This document shows, piece after piece, positions 56,439 through 64,000 of a DNA stretch of 64,000 nucleotides. The DNA is from Hydrogenothermaceae bacterium (GTDB lineage: Bacteria; Aquificota; Aquificia; Aquificales; Hydrogenothermaceae): the NCBI GenBank assembly GCA_015519975.1, contig WIAL01000037.1, forward strand, positions 1 to 64,000. The letters run 5' to 3'. Numbering within the stretch: position 1 is the first letter of the stretch; every line of letters begins with the position of its first letter. A program made the translations under genes and the position numbers. The notes under the pieces are model-generated. The model made no database searches and was not told the origin of the DNA. It saw nothing but the letters and a program-made list of their open reading frames with translations.

Positions 56439-58129
56439 TATAAACTTCCTAAAAGCTCGTCTATATTTTCTATTTCAACTTCTTTTTTATCTTTAGACTT
56501 TCTATACTGATATTCTACTTTTCCTTCCTTAACTTTTTTACCAACAACTATTCTATGTGGAATACCTATAAGATCAGCATCTTTAAATTTCGCACCTGCC
56601 GACATATCTCTGTCATCATATAAGACTTCTATTCCTTTTTCTTTTGCTTTTTTATATATATTTTCGGCAGTTTGTCTTATTTGTTCATCTTTTATATTTA
56701 ATGCAAGTATGTGAAGTTTAAAAGGTGCTATATTTTCAGGCCAAATTATTCCATTTTCATCATGATTTTGCTCTACAGCAGCAGCTATAAGCCTGCTTAC
56801 TCCAATTCCGTAACATCCCATAATTATTGGTTTCTCTTTTCCATCTTTATCAACAAAATATGCTTTCATTGCCTCAGAATATTTAGTTCCAAGTAAGAAT
56901 ATATGACCTACTTCAAGTCCTGTTGTTTCTTTTAATGGAGATTTACAGTTTGGACAAGGGTCTCCTTCTCTTGCTGTTGAAAAATCTACAAATTCTATAG
57001 GTTCAAAATCCCTTGGAATGTTAACATTTATATAATGATAATCTTTATCATTTGCCCCGACTACAAAGTTATGTAAATCCTTGACGGAAATATCTGCATA
57101 AACAGGAATGTCAAGCCCTATTGGTCCAACAAAACCTTCAACTATTCCCATTTTTTCAAGTTCTTCTGAAGTTGCAAGTCTTGCGTCTAGAACATTAAAG
57201 TAGTTTATCAGTTTTGTTTCATTTAACTCCCTGTCTCCTCTTATAACTACAGCTACTGCCGTTCCATCTGACAGTATATATACAAGTGTTTTAACAATTT
57301 TTTTAGTATCAACTCCTAAAAACTTGGCAACCTCTTCAACAGAAAATACATTAGGAGTATAAACTTTTTCTAAAGGTTTTTCTTCTTCAGGAGGAAGTTT
57401 ATCAAGCTCAAATTCATACTTGGCAGCTTCCACATTTGCAGCATATCCACAATTTTCACAGTAAACTATATGGGCTTCTCCATTTGCAGCCTTTACTACA
57501 AATTCATGGGAAAATTTTCCACCAATTGCTCCTGTGTCAGCTTCTACCATTAAATAATCAAGCCCTAGCTCATCAAATATTTTTTTATAAGTTTCTTTCA
57601 TTATTTCATAAGATTTGACTGCCATTTCTTCAGAAACATCAAAAGAGTAAGCATCTTTCATTAAAAATTCTCTTCCTCTTATAAGTCCATATCTTGGACG
57701 TGCTTCATCTCTAAATTTTGTCTGTATCTGGTAGAAATTTTTAGGCAAATCTTTATATGAGCGTATATTTTTTCTAACTAGATCTGTAATTGTTTCTTCG
57801 TGGGTTGGTCCAAGGGCAAAAAGTCTTCCTTTTCTATCTTCTAGTCTAAAAAGTTCTTTTCCGTAAACGTCCCATCTTCCTGTCTCTTGCCAAAGCTCGG
57901 CTGGGGTTAGTATGGGAAGTAAAACTTCCAAAGCTCCTGCTTCATCCATATGTTTTCTTATTATATTTTCTATTTTTTTTAAAACTCTAAAACCAAGTGG
58001 TAAATACTCATAAAGCCCAGCAGCCAGCTGTCTAATAAATCCACCTCTAACTAAATATATATGACTTGGAACTTCTGCTTCTGAAGGTGCTTCTTTTAAT
58101 GTGGGAATAAAGTAATTTGATGCTTTCAA
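56438..58129 (-). CDS. proS: Prolyl-tRNA synthetase (bacterial type)
   Basis: Class II synthetase of 563 residues. The start reads FIPTLKEAPSEAEVPSHIYLVRGGFIRQLAAGLYEYLPLG, followed by motif 2 around PRYGLIRGREFLMKDAYSF. The editing (INS) domain lies in the middle (VEEVAKFLGVDTKKIVKTL), and motif 3 GIGVSRLIAA is at the end, with a C-terminal anticodon domain. Length and layout match the bacterial editing type. Confidence 0.97.
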   Translation of the reverse strand: MKASNYFIPTLKEAPSEAEVPSHIYLVRGGFIRQLAAGLYEYLPLGFRVLKKIENIIRKHMDEAGALEVLLPILTPAELWQETGRWDVYGKELFRLEDRKGRLFALGPTHEETITDLVRKNIRSYKDLPKNFYQIQTKFRDEARPRYGLIRGREFLMKDAYSFDVSEEMAVKSYEIMKETYKKIFDELGLDYLMVEADTGAIGGKFSHEFVVKAANGEAHIVYCENCGYAANVEAAKYEFELDKLPPEEEKPLEKVYTPNVFSVEEVAKFLGVDTKKIVKTLVYILSDGTAVAVVIRGDRELNETKLINYFNVLDARLATSEELEKMGIVEGFVGPIGLDIPVYADISVKDLHNFVVGANDKDYHYINVNIPRDFEPIEFVDFSTAREGDPCPNCKSPLKETTGLEVGHIFLLGTKYSEAMKAYFVDKDGKEKPIIMGCYGIGVSRLIAAAVEQNHDENGIIWPENIAPFKLHILALNIKDEQIRQTAENIYKKAKEKGIEVLYDDRDMSAGAKFKDADLIGIPHRIVVGKKVKEGKVEYQYRKSKDKKEVEIENIDELLGSL

Positions 58130-58239
58130 AATTTATCCTCCATTTGTAAGTAACATATAAATATTTTAACCTATGTGGATGATAGATTGATTTTTATATG
58201 AAATTTGAAAAGGATTAGAAAAAACTAAAATGATAAATA

Positions 58240-58267
58240 AATAAAAAAAGGGGCTATAAAGCCCCTT
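58240..58267 (-). terminator. Terminator of aclA
   Basis: AAGGGGC (58248-58254) pairs with GCCCCTT (58261-58267) across TATAAA. On the minus strand it is followed by TTTTTTTATTTATTT, a good intrinsic terminator. Confidence 0.85.
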
Positions 58268-58273
58268 GATAAA

Positions 58274-60121
58274 TTATTCAACGTCACATTTAACGTCGTA
58301 AAGAATATCATCCCAAGGATGTCTGTATAAAGGCATATCAAGTCTTTTCTCATCAAGGTAGTGACCAATAAATCCGATAGTTCTACCAAGTACAAAGAAT
58401 GCGTTAAATGCACCGGCATTAATAAGCTCATCAATTTCTTTGTCAGAGTATCCAAGCTCTTTAAACATATCAACAAGTAGTACACCTATTGTTCCATCAA
58501 CGTTAAGTATGAGGTTTTCTTTCTTAGATGTAGTTAATTTTTCAACTTCAAGAGCATAGTCTAAAAGCTCTGTTTTAGGGAAGTTGTTTTTAGCAAACTC
58601 TTTTAAAAGCTCAACCCTTTTATCTGGATTTTTAGTTGATTTAATTCTGTGTCCGATACCAGGTATAGGGATCTTTTCAACATTTTTCATGTATGCAACA
58701 AACTCATCAGGAGACATGCCTTTCTCTTTTGCCATTTTAAAGTACTTAGCAGCTCCGTCTATAGCACCGCCAAATCTTGGTCCTATTGTAAGGATACCTG
58801 TAACGATAGAAGACATTAAATCTTTTCCTGCTCTTGCAGTAACTTTAGTGTTATGTGCACCTGAAACTGCCGGACCGTGATCTGCAACAATTTTAATCAC
58901 CATGTCTATAAATTTAGAAGACCACTCTGGGAATTTCTTTTTAAACCATAAAAGTCCAATAACATCTGCAATTGAGTATCCTCTTTCAACCACCTGAGAA
59001 ATTGGTACTCCACAGTAAGTAGCCTCTTCTCCTCTGTCATCTGAAATTGTACATATGAAGTTAGTTGGTTTTCTAACTTTTCCTTCTTTGAGAAGTTTTG
59101 CATAATCTGCTGGAATTGGTGGAACTTCAGGTTCTTTAATTTCAGGAATTTTACCTTCAGCTTTTAACTCTTCATATACACCGTTTATTAATTCTGGAAG
59201 TTCGTTAAATGATTTTGGAACGTGTGCACCTGCTTCTTTTAATGCAGCATTTTTAGCATCTGCAGTTTCTCTCTCTGCCCCAGCTTTTGCACCTGCGTGT
59301 CCAAACTGAACTTCTCCACCAAAATATTTAGAAATTGTACCGATACACCATGCTATAACAGGCTTTGTAATCCTGCCGTCTTTAATAGCCTCAGCAACTC
59401 TGTATTCAAGCTCTCCACCAACTTCTCCAAGGAGAACCATAAATTTAACTTGAGGATTTTTCTCATATCTGAGCATATGGTCTAAAAAGTCTGTTCCTGG
59501 ATATCTGTCACCACCAATTGCGATCCCTTCAGCAAGACCGTCAGCGTTTCTTGCTATCACATTAGAAAGCTCGTTAAAAAGCCCTCCGGATCTTGTAACA
59601 AGACCTACAGACCCAGGTCTGTGAAGTTTTGAATTTATTATATTTTCAATTGTTCCACCTGTATTTGCTATTCTAAATGCTCCCGGAGCAATCCCACCAA
59701 CAGTTGCAGGTCCAATTATCCATTTTCCAAGTTCTTTAGCTTTAACTCTCATTATTCTTGCAAATCTTTCAGGTATACCTTCAGCAGTAATTGCAATTGT
59801 TCTTATTGTAGGGATTTCAAGAGCTTCCATTGTTACATTGTAAGCTGTTCTAAATGAGGCAAAGTTTAATAAAACATCAGCTTCTGGAAAGTCTTTTGCT
59901 GCGTCGGTAGTTGATTTATAAAGAGGAATCATTATTTCTTTGGTTCCGTAGAAAAACTTTTCAAACTTTCTTCCTGTAGTTGGAGCAACTATTGCAGTTA
60001 CAGAAGGCTCTCTTCCTACTACATAATCATAATCAAGCATTCTTTGTATTGCATTTCTGTTTAAGTTCCAAAAAATTGCTTTGGTATTTCTGTCAAATAA
60101 TAAGTAATCAGGCTTGCTCAT
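58274..60121 (-). CDS. aclA: ATP-citrate lyase alpha (large) subunit
   Basis: A 615-residue subunit of the enzyme that cleaves citrate to acetyl-CoA and oxaloacetate, the key step of the reductive TCA cycle. The N-terminal CoA-ligase part contains GPATVGGIAPGAFRIANTGG and the phosphohistidine loop FGHAGAKAGAE. The C-terminal ~260 residues are a citrate-synthase-like citryl-CoA lyase domain (ADHGPAVSGAHNT; PIPGIGHRIKSTKNPDKR). It lies 26 bp after aclB with AAGGAGG. Its presence argues against the two-enzyme citryl-CoA route of Hydrogenobacter. Confidence 0.95.
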   Translation of the reverse strand: MSKPDYLLFDRNTKAIFWNLNRNAIQRMLDYDYVVGREPSVTAIVAPTTGRKFEKFFYGTKEIMIPLYKSTTDAAKDFPEADVLLNFASFRTAYNVTMEALEIPTIRTIAITAEGIPERFARIMRVKAKELGKWIIGPATVGGIAPGAFRIANTGGTIENIINSKLHRPGSVGLVTRSGGLFNELSNVIARNADGLAEGIAIGGDRYPGTDFLDHMLRYEKNPQVKFMVLLGEVGGELEYRVAEAIKDGRITKPVIAWCIGTISKYFGGEVQFGHAGAKAGAERETADAKNAALKEAGAHVPKSFNELPELINGVYEELKAEGKIPEIKEPEVPPIPADYAKLLKEGKVRKPTNFICTISDDRGEEATYCGVPISQVVERGYSIADVIGLLWFKKKFPEWSSKFIDMVIKIVADHGPAVSGAHNTKVTARAGKDLMSSIVTGILTIGPRFGGAIDGAAKYFKMAKEKGMSPDEFVAYMKNVEKIPIPGIGHRIKSTKNPDKRVELLKEFAKNNFPKTELLDYALEVEKLTTSKKENLILNVDGTIGVLLVDMFKELGYSDKEIDELINAGAFNAFFVLGRTIGFIGHYLDEKRLDMPLYRHPWDDILYDVKCDVE

Positions 60122-60147
60122 TTAATTAACCTCCTTAATTTCCTTTA

Positions 60148-61455
60148 TTAAGCTACTACTTTATTTTCTTCAAGAGCTTTTCTTACTATTTCAGTCATAT
60201 GAGTTTCTGGACCGTAAACTTCTATAGGAATACCAAGTTCCTCTGCAGCTTCTTTAATTTTCTTTAATCCTATTTCATAGTTAGGTCCACCACGTCTTAC
60301 ATATATTTTTACGCCAACTTCTCTTAATTTATCTGCATACTCTTTCATTGCGTCGATAATACCTTCAAACGTTTTTGCAACGTCTGTAAAGTTAGCAATT
60401 GCACCACCAATAATTAAAATTTTAGGTCCTGCAGGATGTTTTTCTCTTGTCATTAAATCAAATACAGTTTTTACATATTCTCTTGTTTCAGCCCTTGAAG
60501 GGTTACCAGAGTATTCTCCATAGTTTGCAAGTTCTTTAACTGCACCAAGGTCTGCCACTGTATCAGCATAAACAACAGATGCACCACCACCTGCAACAAG
60601 AGTCCATATTCTTCCTTTTGGATTTAAAATTGTGAGTTTTAAAGATGCACCTGATTTTTCATCCATTTCTTTAATATATTTTTCCTCCGGACTTAACTCT
60701 CCTCCAAATCCTGCAGGGAATTCAAGTTCACCCCATTTTTTACCTACAACAAATTGAGCTGTATCATCAACTCTTCCAACAAAGTCAAGTGGATAAACTT
60801 TATTTCCGACCATAACAAGTGGGTTTATTTCAAGGTATGTAAAGTGTAAATCTCTAAATAATTTGTAAAGTCTGTAAACAAAGTCAGCAAATTTTTCTTT
60901 ATCTTTTATTTCAGCTGGTACATTTTCTTCAATTAGTTTTTTAATTTCTTCATCTGATGCTGTTATAGGAATTTTTACCTCTACAACTTTGTCCCAATTT
61001 TCTTCTACTTCTATTCCACCAAATGCTGACATGTAAATTATGTCTTCATCTTCACCTGTAGTCATAGCTACATAGTATTCTTCTTCCGGTTTATGAGGTA
61101 CGAAAGGCTCAACTAAAAAGTGAGTTAATTTACCTTTAACTCCATTAATTTCAACTTCTTCAGACATTTTTTGTTTTATCCACTCTTTAGCGTCTTCCCA
61201 GGTAACATCTCCAGGTTTTTCTTTCTTAAAGAATATAAGCCCAAGCTTTCCTCTTTTCCCAAAAAGCATATCAGGTTTTGCAACAAGAGGTGTTTCTTTT
61301 ACCCAAGGATACTGCTCTGGTATTTTGTCAAGATCTGTTTCTGGTGTGATTAAAATTGACTTGAAATCATACTCAAAATCACCGTTAAAATATTCTTCCC
61401 AGTTTTGGGCTAAAATTCTTTTTCCGTCATACTCTCTGATTCCTCTCTGAGCCAT
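60148..61455 (-). CDS. aclB: ATP-citrate lyase beta (small) subunit
   Basis: A 435-residue ATP-grasp/CoA-ligase-type subunit that phosphorylates the AclA histidine. It starts MAQRGIREYDGKRILAQNW, has LHFTYLEINPLVM for the ATP-grasp, and VAGGGASVVYADTVADLGA in the ligase part. It is the first gene of the aclBA operon. An AGGAGG site precedes the ATG, and a promoter with a palindromic element lies upstream. Confidence 0.94.
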   Translation of the reverse strand: MAQRGIREYDGKRILAQNWEEYFNGDFEYDFKSILITPETDLDKIPEQYPWVKETPLVAKPDMLFGKRGKLGLIFFKKEKPGDVTWEDAKEWIKQKMSEEVEINGVKGKLTHFLVEPFVPHKPEEEYYVAMTTGEDEDIIYMSAFGGIEVEENWDKVVEVKIPITASDEEIKKLIEENVPAEIKDKEKFADFVYRLYKLFRDLHFTYLEINPLVMVGNKVYPLDFVGRVDDTAQFVVGKKWGELEFPAGFGGELSPEEKYIKEMDEKSGASLKLTILNPKGRIWTLVAGGGASVVYADTVADLGAVKELANYGEYSGNPSRAETREYVKTVFDLMTREKHPAGPKILIIGGAIANFTDVAKTFEGIIDAMKEYADKLREVGVKIYVRRGGPNYEIGLKKIKEAAEELGIPIEVYGPETHMTEIVRKALEENKVVA

Positions 61456-61510
61456 TTAAATCCTCCTATTTCTTTATGAATAAAAGAGAAAATTTTGATT
61501 ATTAAAAAAT

Positions 61511-61549
61511 ATTATATCAGAATAACATAAAGAATAAAACAGTGTTTGA
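61511..61549 (-). promoter_or_regulatory. aclB promoter with 15-bp palindromic operator
   Basis: On the minus strand, a TATAAT -10 box (61511-61516) lies downstream of TCAAACACTGTTTTA (61535-61549), which covers the -35 region. The 15-bp element is an imperfect inverted repeat (TCAAACA / TGTTTTA about a central C). The identical 15-mer occurs in the icd promoter, 19 bp from its -10 box there and 18 bp here. The element-based regulation is inferred. Confidence 0.6.
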
Positions 61550-61598
61550 TTTAGTTTGAAAGGAGGTTTTAAAGATAATTTTAAGTGTTGAAAATAAA

Positions 61599-61614
61599 GC
61601 CCCCCAGAGGGGGC
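61599..61614 (-). terminator. Terminator of icd
   Basis: GCCCCC (61599-61604) pairs with GGGGGC (61609-61614) across CAGA. On the minus strand it runs into TTTATTTTC, just after the icd stop codon at 61622. Confidence 0.85.
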
Positions 61615-61621
61615 GAGTGTA

Positions 61622-63859
61622 TTATATTGAATCTATTATTCTGTTAAATGTTTCACTTGGTCTCATTGCTTTTTCAGCTTTTTCATCATCAGGATGATAC
61701 CATCCACCAATATCTGCTGGTTTACCTTCAGTAGCTCTTATTTCTTCCAGTATTTTTTGTTCATTTTCTTTAAGATCTGCGTAAACCTTAGAGAATATTT
61801 CAGCAAGTTCTTTATCTTCAGTTTGATTTGCGAGTTCTTCAGCCCAGTATAGAGCAAGGTAGAAGTGAGAACCTCTTGTATCTAATTCTCCAACTTTTCT
61901 TTTTGGAGTTTTATCGTATTCAAGATATTTTCCAACTGCTTTATCAAGGGTATCAGCAAGGAGTAAAAGTCTTTTATTTTCTTCATTGTGTAGAGCTTTT
62001 ACTTGTTTGTAAGCATGTCTTAAGGATTCAACAAATGCAAGGAATTCTCCTAAAGAGTCCCATCTTAAATGTCCTTCTTTTAAGAACTGCTCAACGTGTT
62101 TAGGAGCTGAACCTCCAGCACCTGTTTCAAAAAGTCCACCACCAGCTATAAGAGGAACTATTGATAGTGATCTAGCAGAAGTACCAACTTCAATAATTGG
62201 GAAAAGGTCTGTTAAATAATCCCTTAAAACGTTTCCTGTTACAGAAATCGTGTCTTCTCCGTTTCTAAATCTTGCAAGTGTGAATTTCATAGCATCTTCA
62301 GGAGCTTTTATGTACCACTCAACATCTGATAGATCATATTTTGGAAGTTCTTCTTTTACTATTTCAATTAAGTTTCTGTCGTGAGCTCTGTATTCATCAA
62401 GCCAGAACACTATAGGAAGTCCGGAATCCTTGGCTCTGTTAACAGCTAATTTAATCCAGTCTCTTATTGCTAGATCTTTTGTTATACAGCTTCTCCAGAT
62501 GTCTCCTTCATTTACACAATGTTCAATTAAAACATTTCCTTCTTCATCAACAACTTTCATTTTTCCATCAGCAGGAGGGAAAAATGTTTTATCGTGAGAA
62601 CCATACTCTTCTGCTTTCATTGCCATTAAACCAACGTTTTGAACAGTTCCAATCTTAGTTGGGTCAAACTGTCCTCTTGCTTTTATATCTTCAACGATTT
62701 CTTTATACATAGTTGCATAAGATCTATCCGGTATAGAAAGAACAACATCATCAACTTCTCCAGATGGTCCCCATCCTTTTAATCCATTTTTTATTACTGC
62801 AGGTACAGAAGCATCAATAATAACATCGTTTGGCATGTGAAGGTTTGTAATTCCTTTATCAGAGTCAACCATGTACATTCTTGGTCTTTCTTGATATATT
62901 TCTTCTATTGTTTTCTGTATGGCATTTCTTTCTTCTTCAGGAAGTGTTTCTAATTTTTTCTCGAGTTCAGCAAGTCCTGATTCAGGTTTCCATCCTAATT
63001 TTTCTAAAGTATCTCCATGTTTTTCAAAAAGTTTTGCGTAATAAACTCTTATTGCATCTCCAAAAATAACAGGATCAGAAACTCTCATCATTGTAGCTTT
63101 AACGTGAAGTGAGAAAAGAATATCTTCATCTTTAGCAGTTTGAATCACTTCTTCAAAATATTTTCTTAATTTGCTTCTGTCCATATAAGTTCCATCTACT
63201 ACATCACCCTGCCCAACTTCTACTTCTTTTAATACTGTTTGATTTCCATTTTCATCTTCAAAAATATATTTAATTTTTGTATCTTTTTTGATGATTACAG
63301 ATTTTTCGTGCTCATAGAAATCACCAGTTTTCATATGTGCAACATGAGATTTTGATGCAGGTGAAACATCTCTTAATTTGTGAGGATGTTTTTTCGCATA
63401 TTCTTTAACAGATTTTGCAAGTCTTCTATCTGAGTTACCTTGTCTTAAAACAGGGTTAACTACAGAACCTACACATCTGTCATATCTTTCTTTAATTTGT
63501 TTTTCTTCTTCTGTTTGAGGATTATCCGGATAATCAGGAAGTGGATAACCTTGCTCCTGAAGTTCTTTTATAGCTTCTTTTAACTGAGGTAAAGAAGCTG
63601 AAATGTTAGGAAGTTTCATTATATTTGCTTCTGGTTTCCAAACAAGCTCTCCAAGATAAGCAAGTTCATCAGGAACCCTTTTATCTTCTGGAAGTAAATC
63701 TGGAAATTGAGCTAAGATTCTCCCTGCCAAAGAAATGTCCCTTAATTCAATGTCTACATCTGCAAATTTTGTGTAAGCTCTGAAAATAGGCAGCTCCGAG
63801 TAGGTTGCTAAAGCTGGAGCCTCATCGATTTTTGTCCACACTATTTTTGCTTTTGCCAT
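61622..63859 (-). CDS. icd: Monomeric NADP-dependent isocitrate dehydrogenase
   Basis: A 745-residue enzyme of the monomeric IDH (IDH-II) family, recognised by PNISASLPQLKEAIKEL, NPVLRQGNSDRR, VSPASKSHVAHMKTG, FLAFVESLRH and the Mg/isocitrate-binding acidic and Arg residues. In the reductive cycle it would carboxylate 2-oxoglutarate to isocitrate using NADPH. Its length matches the family. It is transcribed separately from aclBA, just upstream of it. Its promoter carries two copies of the same 15-bp element as aclB. Confidence 0.94.
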   Translation of the reverse strand: MAKAKIVWTKIDEAPALATYSELPIFRAYTKFADVDIELRDISLAGRILAQFPDLLPEDKRVPDELAYLGELVWKPEANIMKLPNISASLPQLKEAIKELQEQGYPLPDYPDNPQTEEEKQIKERYDRCVGSVVNPVLRQGNSDRRLAKSVKEYAKKHPHKLRDVSPASKSHVAHMKTGDFYEHEKSVIIKKDTKIKYIFEDENGNQTVLKEVEVGQGDVVDGTYMDRSKLRKYFEEVIQTAKDEDILFSLHVKATMMRVSDPVIFGDAIRVYYAKLFEKHGDTLEKLGWKPESGLAELEKKLETLPEEERNAIQKTIEEIYQERPRMYMVDSDKGITNLHMPNDVIIDASVPAVIKNGLKGWGPSGEVDDVVLSIPDRSYATMYKEIVEDIKARGQFDPTKIGTVQNVGLMAMKAEEYGSHDKTFFPPADGKMKVVDEEGNVLIEHCVNEGDIWRSCITKDLAIRDWIKLAVNRAKDSGLPIVFWLDEYRAHDRNLIEIVKEELPKYDLSDVEWYIKAPEDAMKFTLARFRNGEDTISVTGNVLRDYLTDLFPIIEVGTSARSLSIVPLIAGGGLFETGAGGSAPKHVEQFLKEGHLRWDSLGEFLAFVESLRHAYKQVKALHNEENKRLLLLADTLDKAVGKYLEYDKTPKRKVGELDTRGSHFYLALYWAEELANQTEDKELAEIFSKVYADLKENEQKILEEIRATEGKPADIGGWYHPDDEKAEKAMRPSETFNRIIDSI

Positions 63860-63899
63860 AAAAATGACCTCCTTAGTTTATAGTTTTACATTAATAAAA

Positions 63900-63966
63900 A
63901 TTATAAATTAATAAAATTAAAAAATCAAACACTGTTTTAAAAAAATCAAAATCAAACACTGTTTGA
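63900..63966 (-). promoter_or_regulatory. icd promoter with two palindromic operator copies
   Basis: On the minus strand, -10 TATAAT (63900-63905) and a -35-like TTGATT (63923-63928) have a 17-bp spacer. Site 1, TCAAACACTGTTTTA, is at 63925-63939 and overlaps the -35 box. Site 2, TCAAACACTGTTTGA at 63952-63966, is a perfect 7-1-7 palindrome. The sites are 27 bp apart, about 2.5 helical turns. The regulator is unknown. Confidence 0.65.
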
Positions 63967-64000
63967 ATATCTAAATTATTTATATTTGATCAAAAATTTA

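Overview
The window is AT-rich bacterial DNA, densely coded on both strands, and looks like a chromosome segment of a chemolithoautotrophic thermophile of the Aquificales, most like Hydrogenothermaceae (Sulfurihydrogenibium or a close relative). The reasons are a two-subunit ATP-citrate lyase of the reductive TCA cycle, a dispersed set of complex I genes, several periplasmic sulfur and molybdenum enzymes, and low-GC protein genes next to a GC-rich tmRNA. The genus is inferred from gene content, not from a search. I saw no tRNA, rRNA, CRISPR array, IS element or prophage.

Region 1 (1-31.9 kb) is mostly housekeeping. It holds nuoFE (nuoF cut by the window edge), metG, cdsA-uppS-CpoB-like, asd, a DUF151 nuclease, DUF2203, a DEAD-box helicase, thiD-YbaN-ftrB, a triheme cytochrome, a frameshifted DsrE-like gene, a CDGSH protein, a quinone reductase-like flavoprotein, an LdhA-like dehydrogenase, and leuD. 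A long plus-strand run follows (usp, TPR lipoprotein, LolB-like, trpF, CDP-alcohol transferase, Nudix, GDPD). The minus-strand run is yjbQ-mtnP-aminotransferase-dxs, then nuoI, two tiny membrane ORFs, nuoCD, purL, MgtC/DUF4010 and a RusA-like nuclease. The two tiny ORFs between nuoCD and nuoI have a second, apparently start-defective copy near 3.3 kb with the same 11-bp overlap.

Region 2 (32.0-50.7 kb, plus strand) is the striking part. It holds a secreted tandem rhodanese, a YeeE/YedE transporter, a one-TM peptide, and a membrane-anchored rhodanese-like protein ending in Gly5-Cys-Leu. Next is a type II DMSO-reductase-family periplasmic molybdoenzyme (alpha, beta, and a gamma subunit with a fused cytochrome c), then a secreted protein also ending Gly-Cys-Leu. 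A second molybdoenzyme follows (FeS, NrfD and catalytic subunits, TorD chaperone, polyferredoxin with an internal RR motif). It ends with a FadL-type porin, a secreted protein and a YeiH-type exporter. I infer a sulfur-compound respiratory or oxidative island; the substrates cannot be read from sequence.

Region 3 (50.7-64 kb) has tmRNA, a dicarboxylate/amino-acid symporter, ychF, and a proS-GAF/PAS-pilB/gspE operon. Last come the rTCA genes aclA, aclB and monomeric NADP-isocitrate dehydrogenase. Two promoters, before aclB and before icd, share a 15-bp palindromic element placed almost identically relative to their -10 boxes. This suggests a dedicated regulator of the rTCA cycle.
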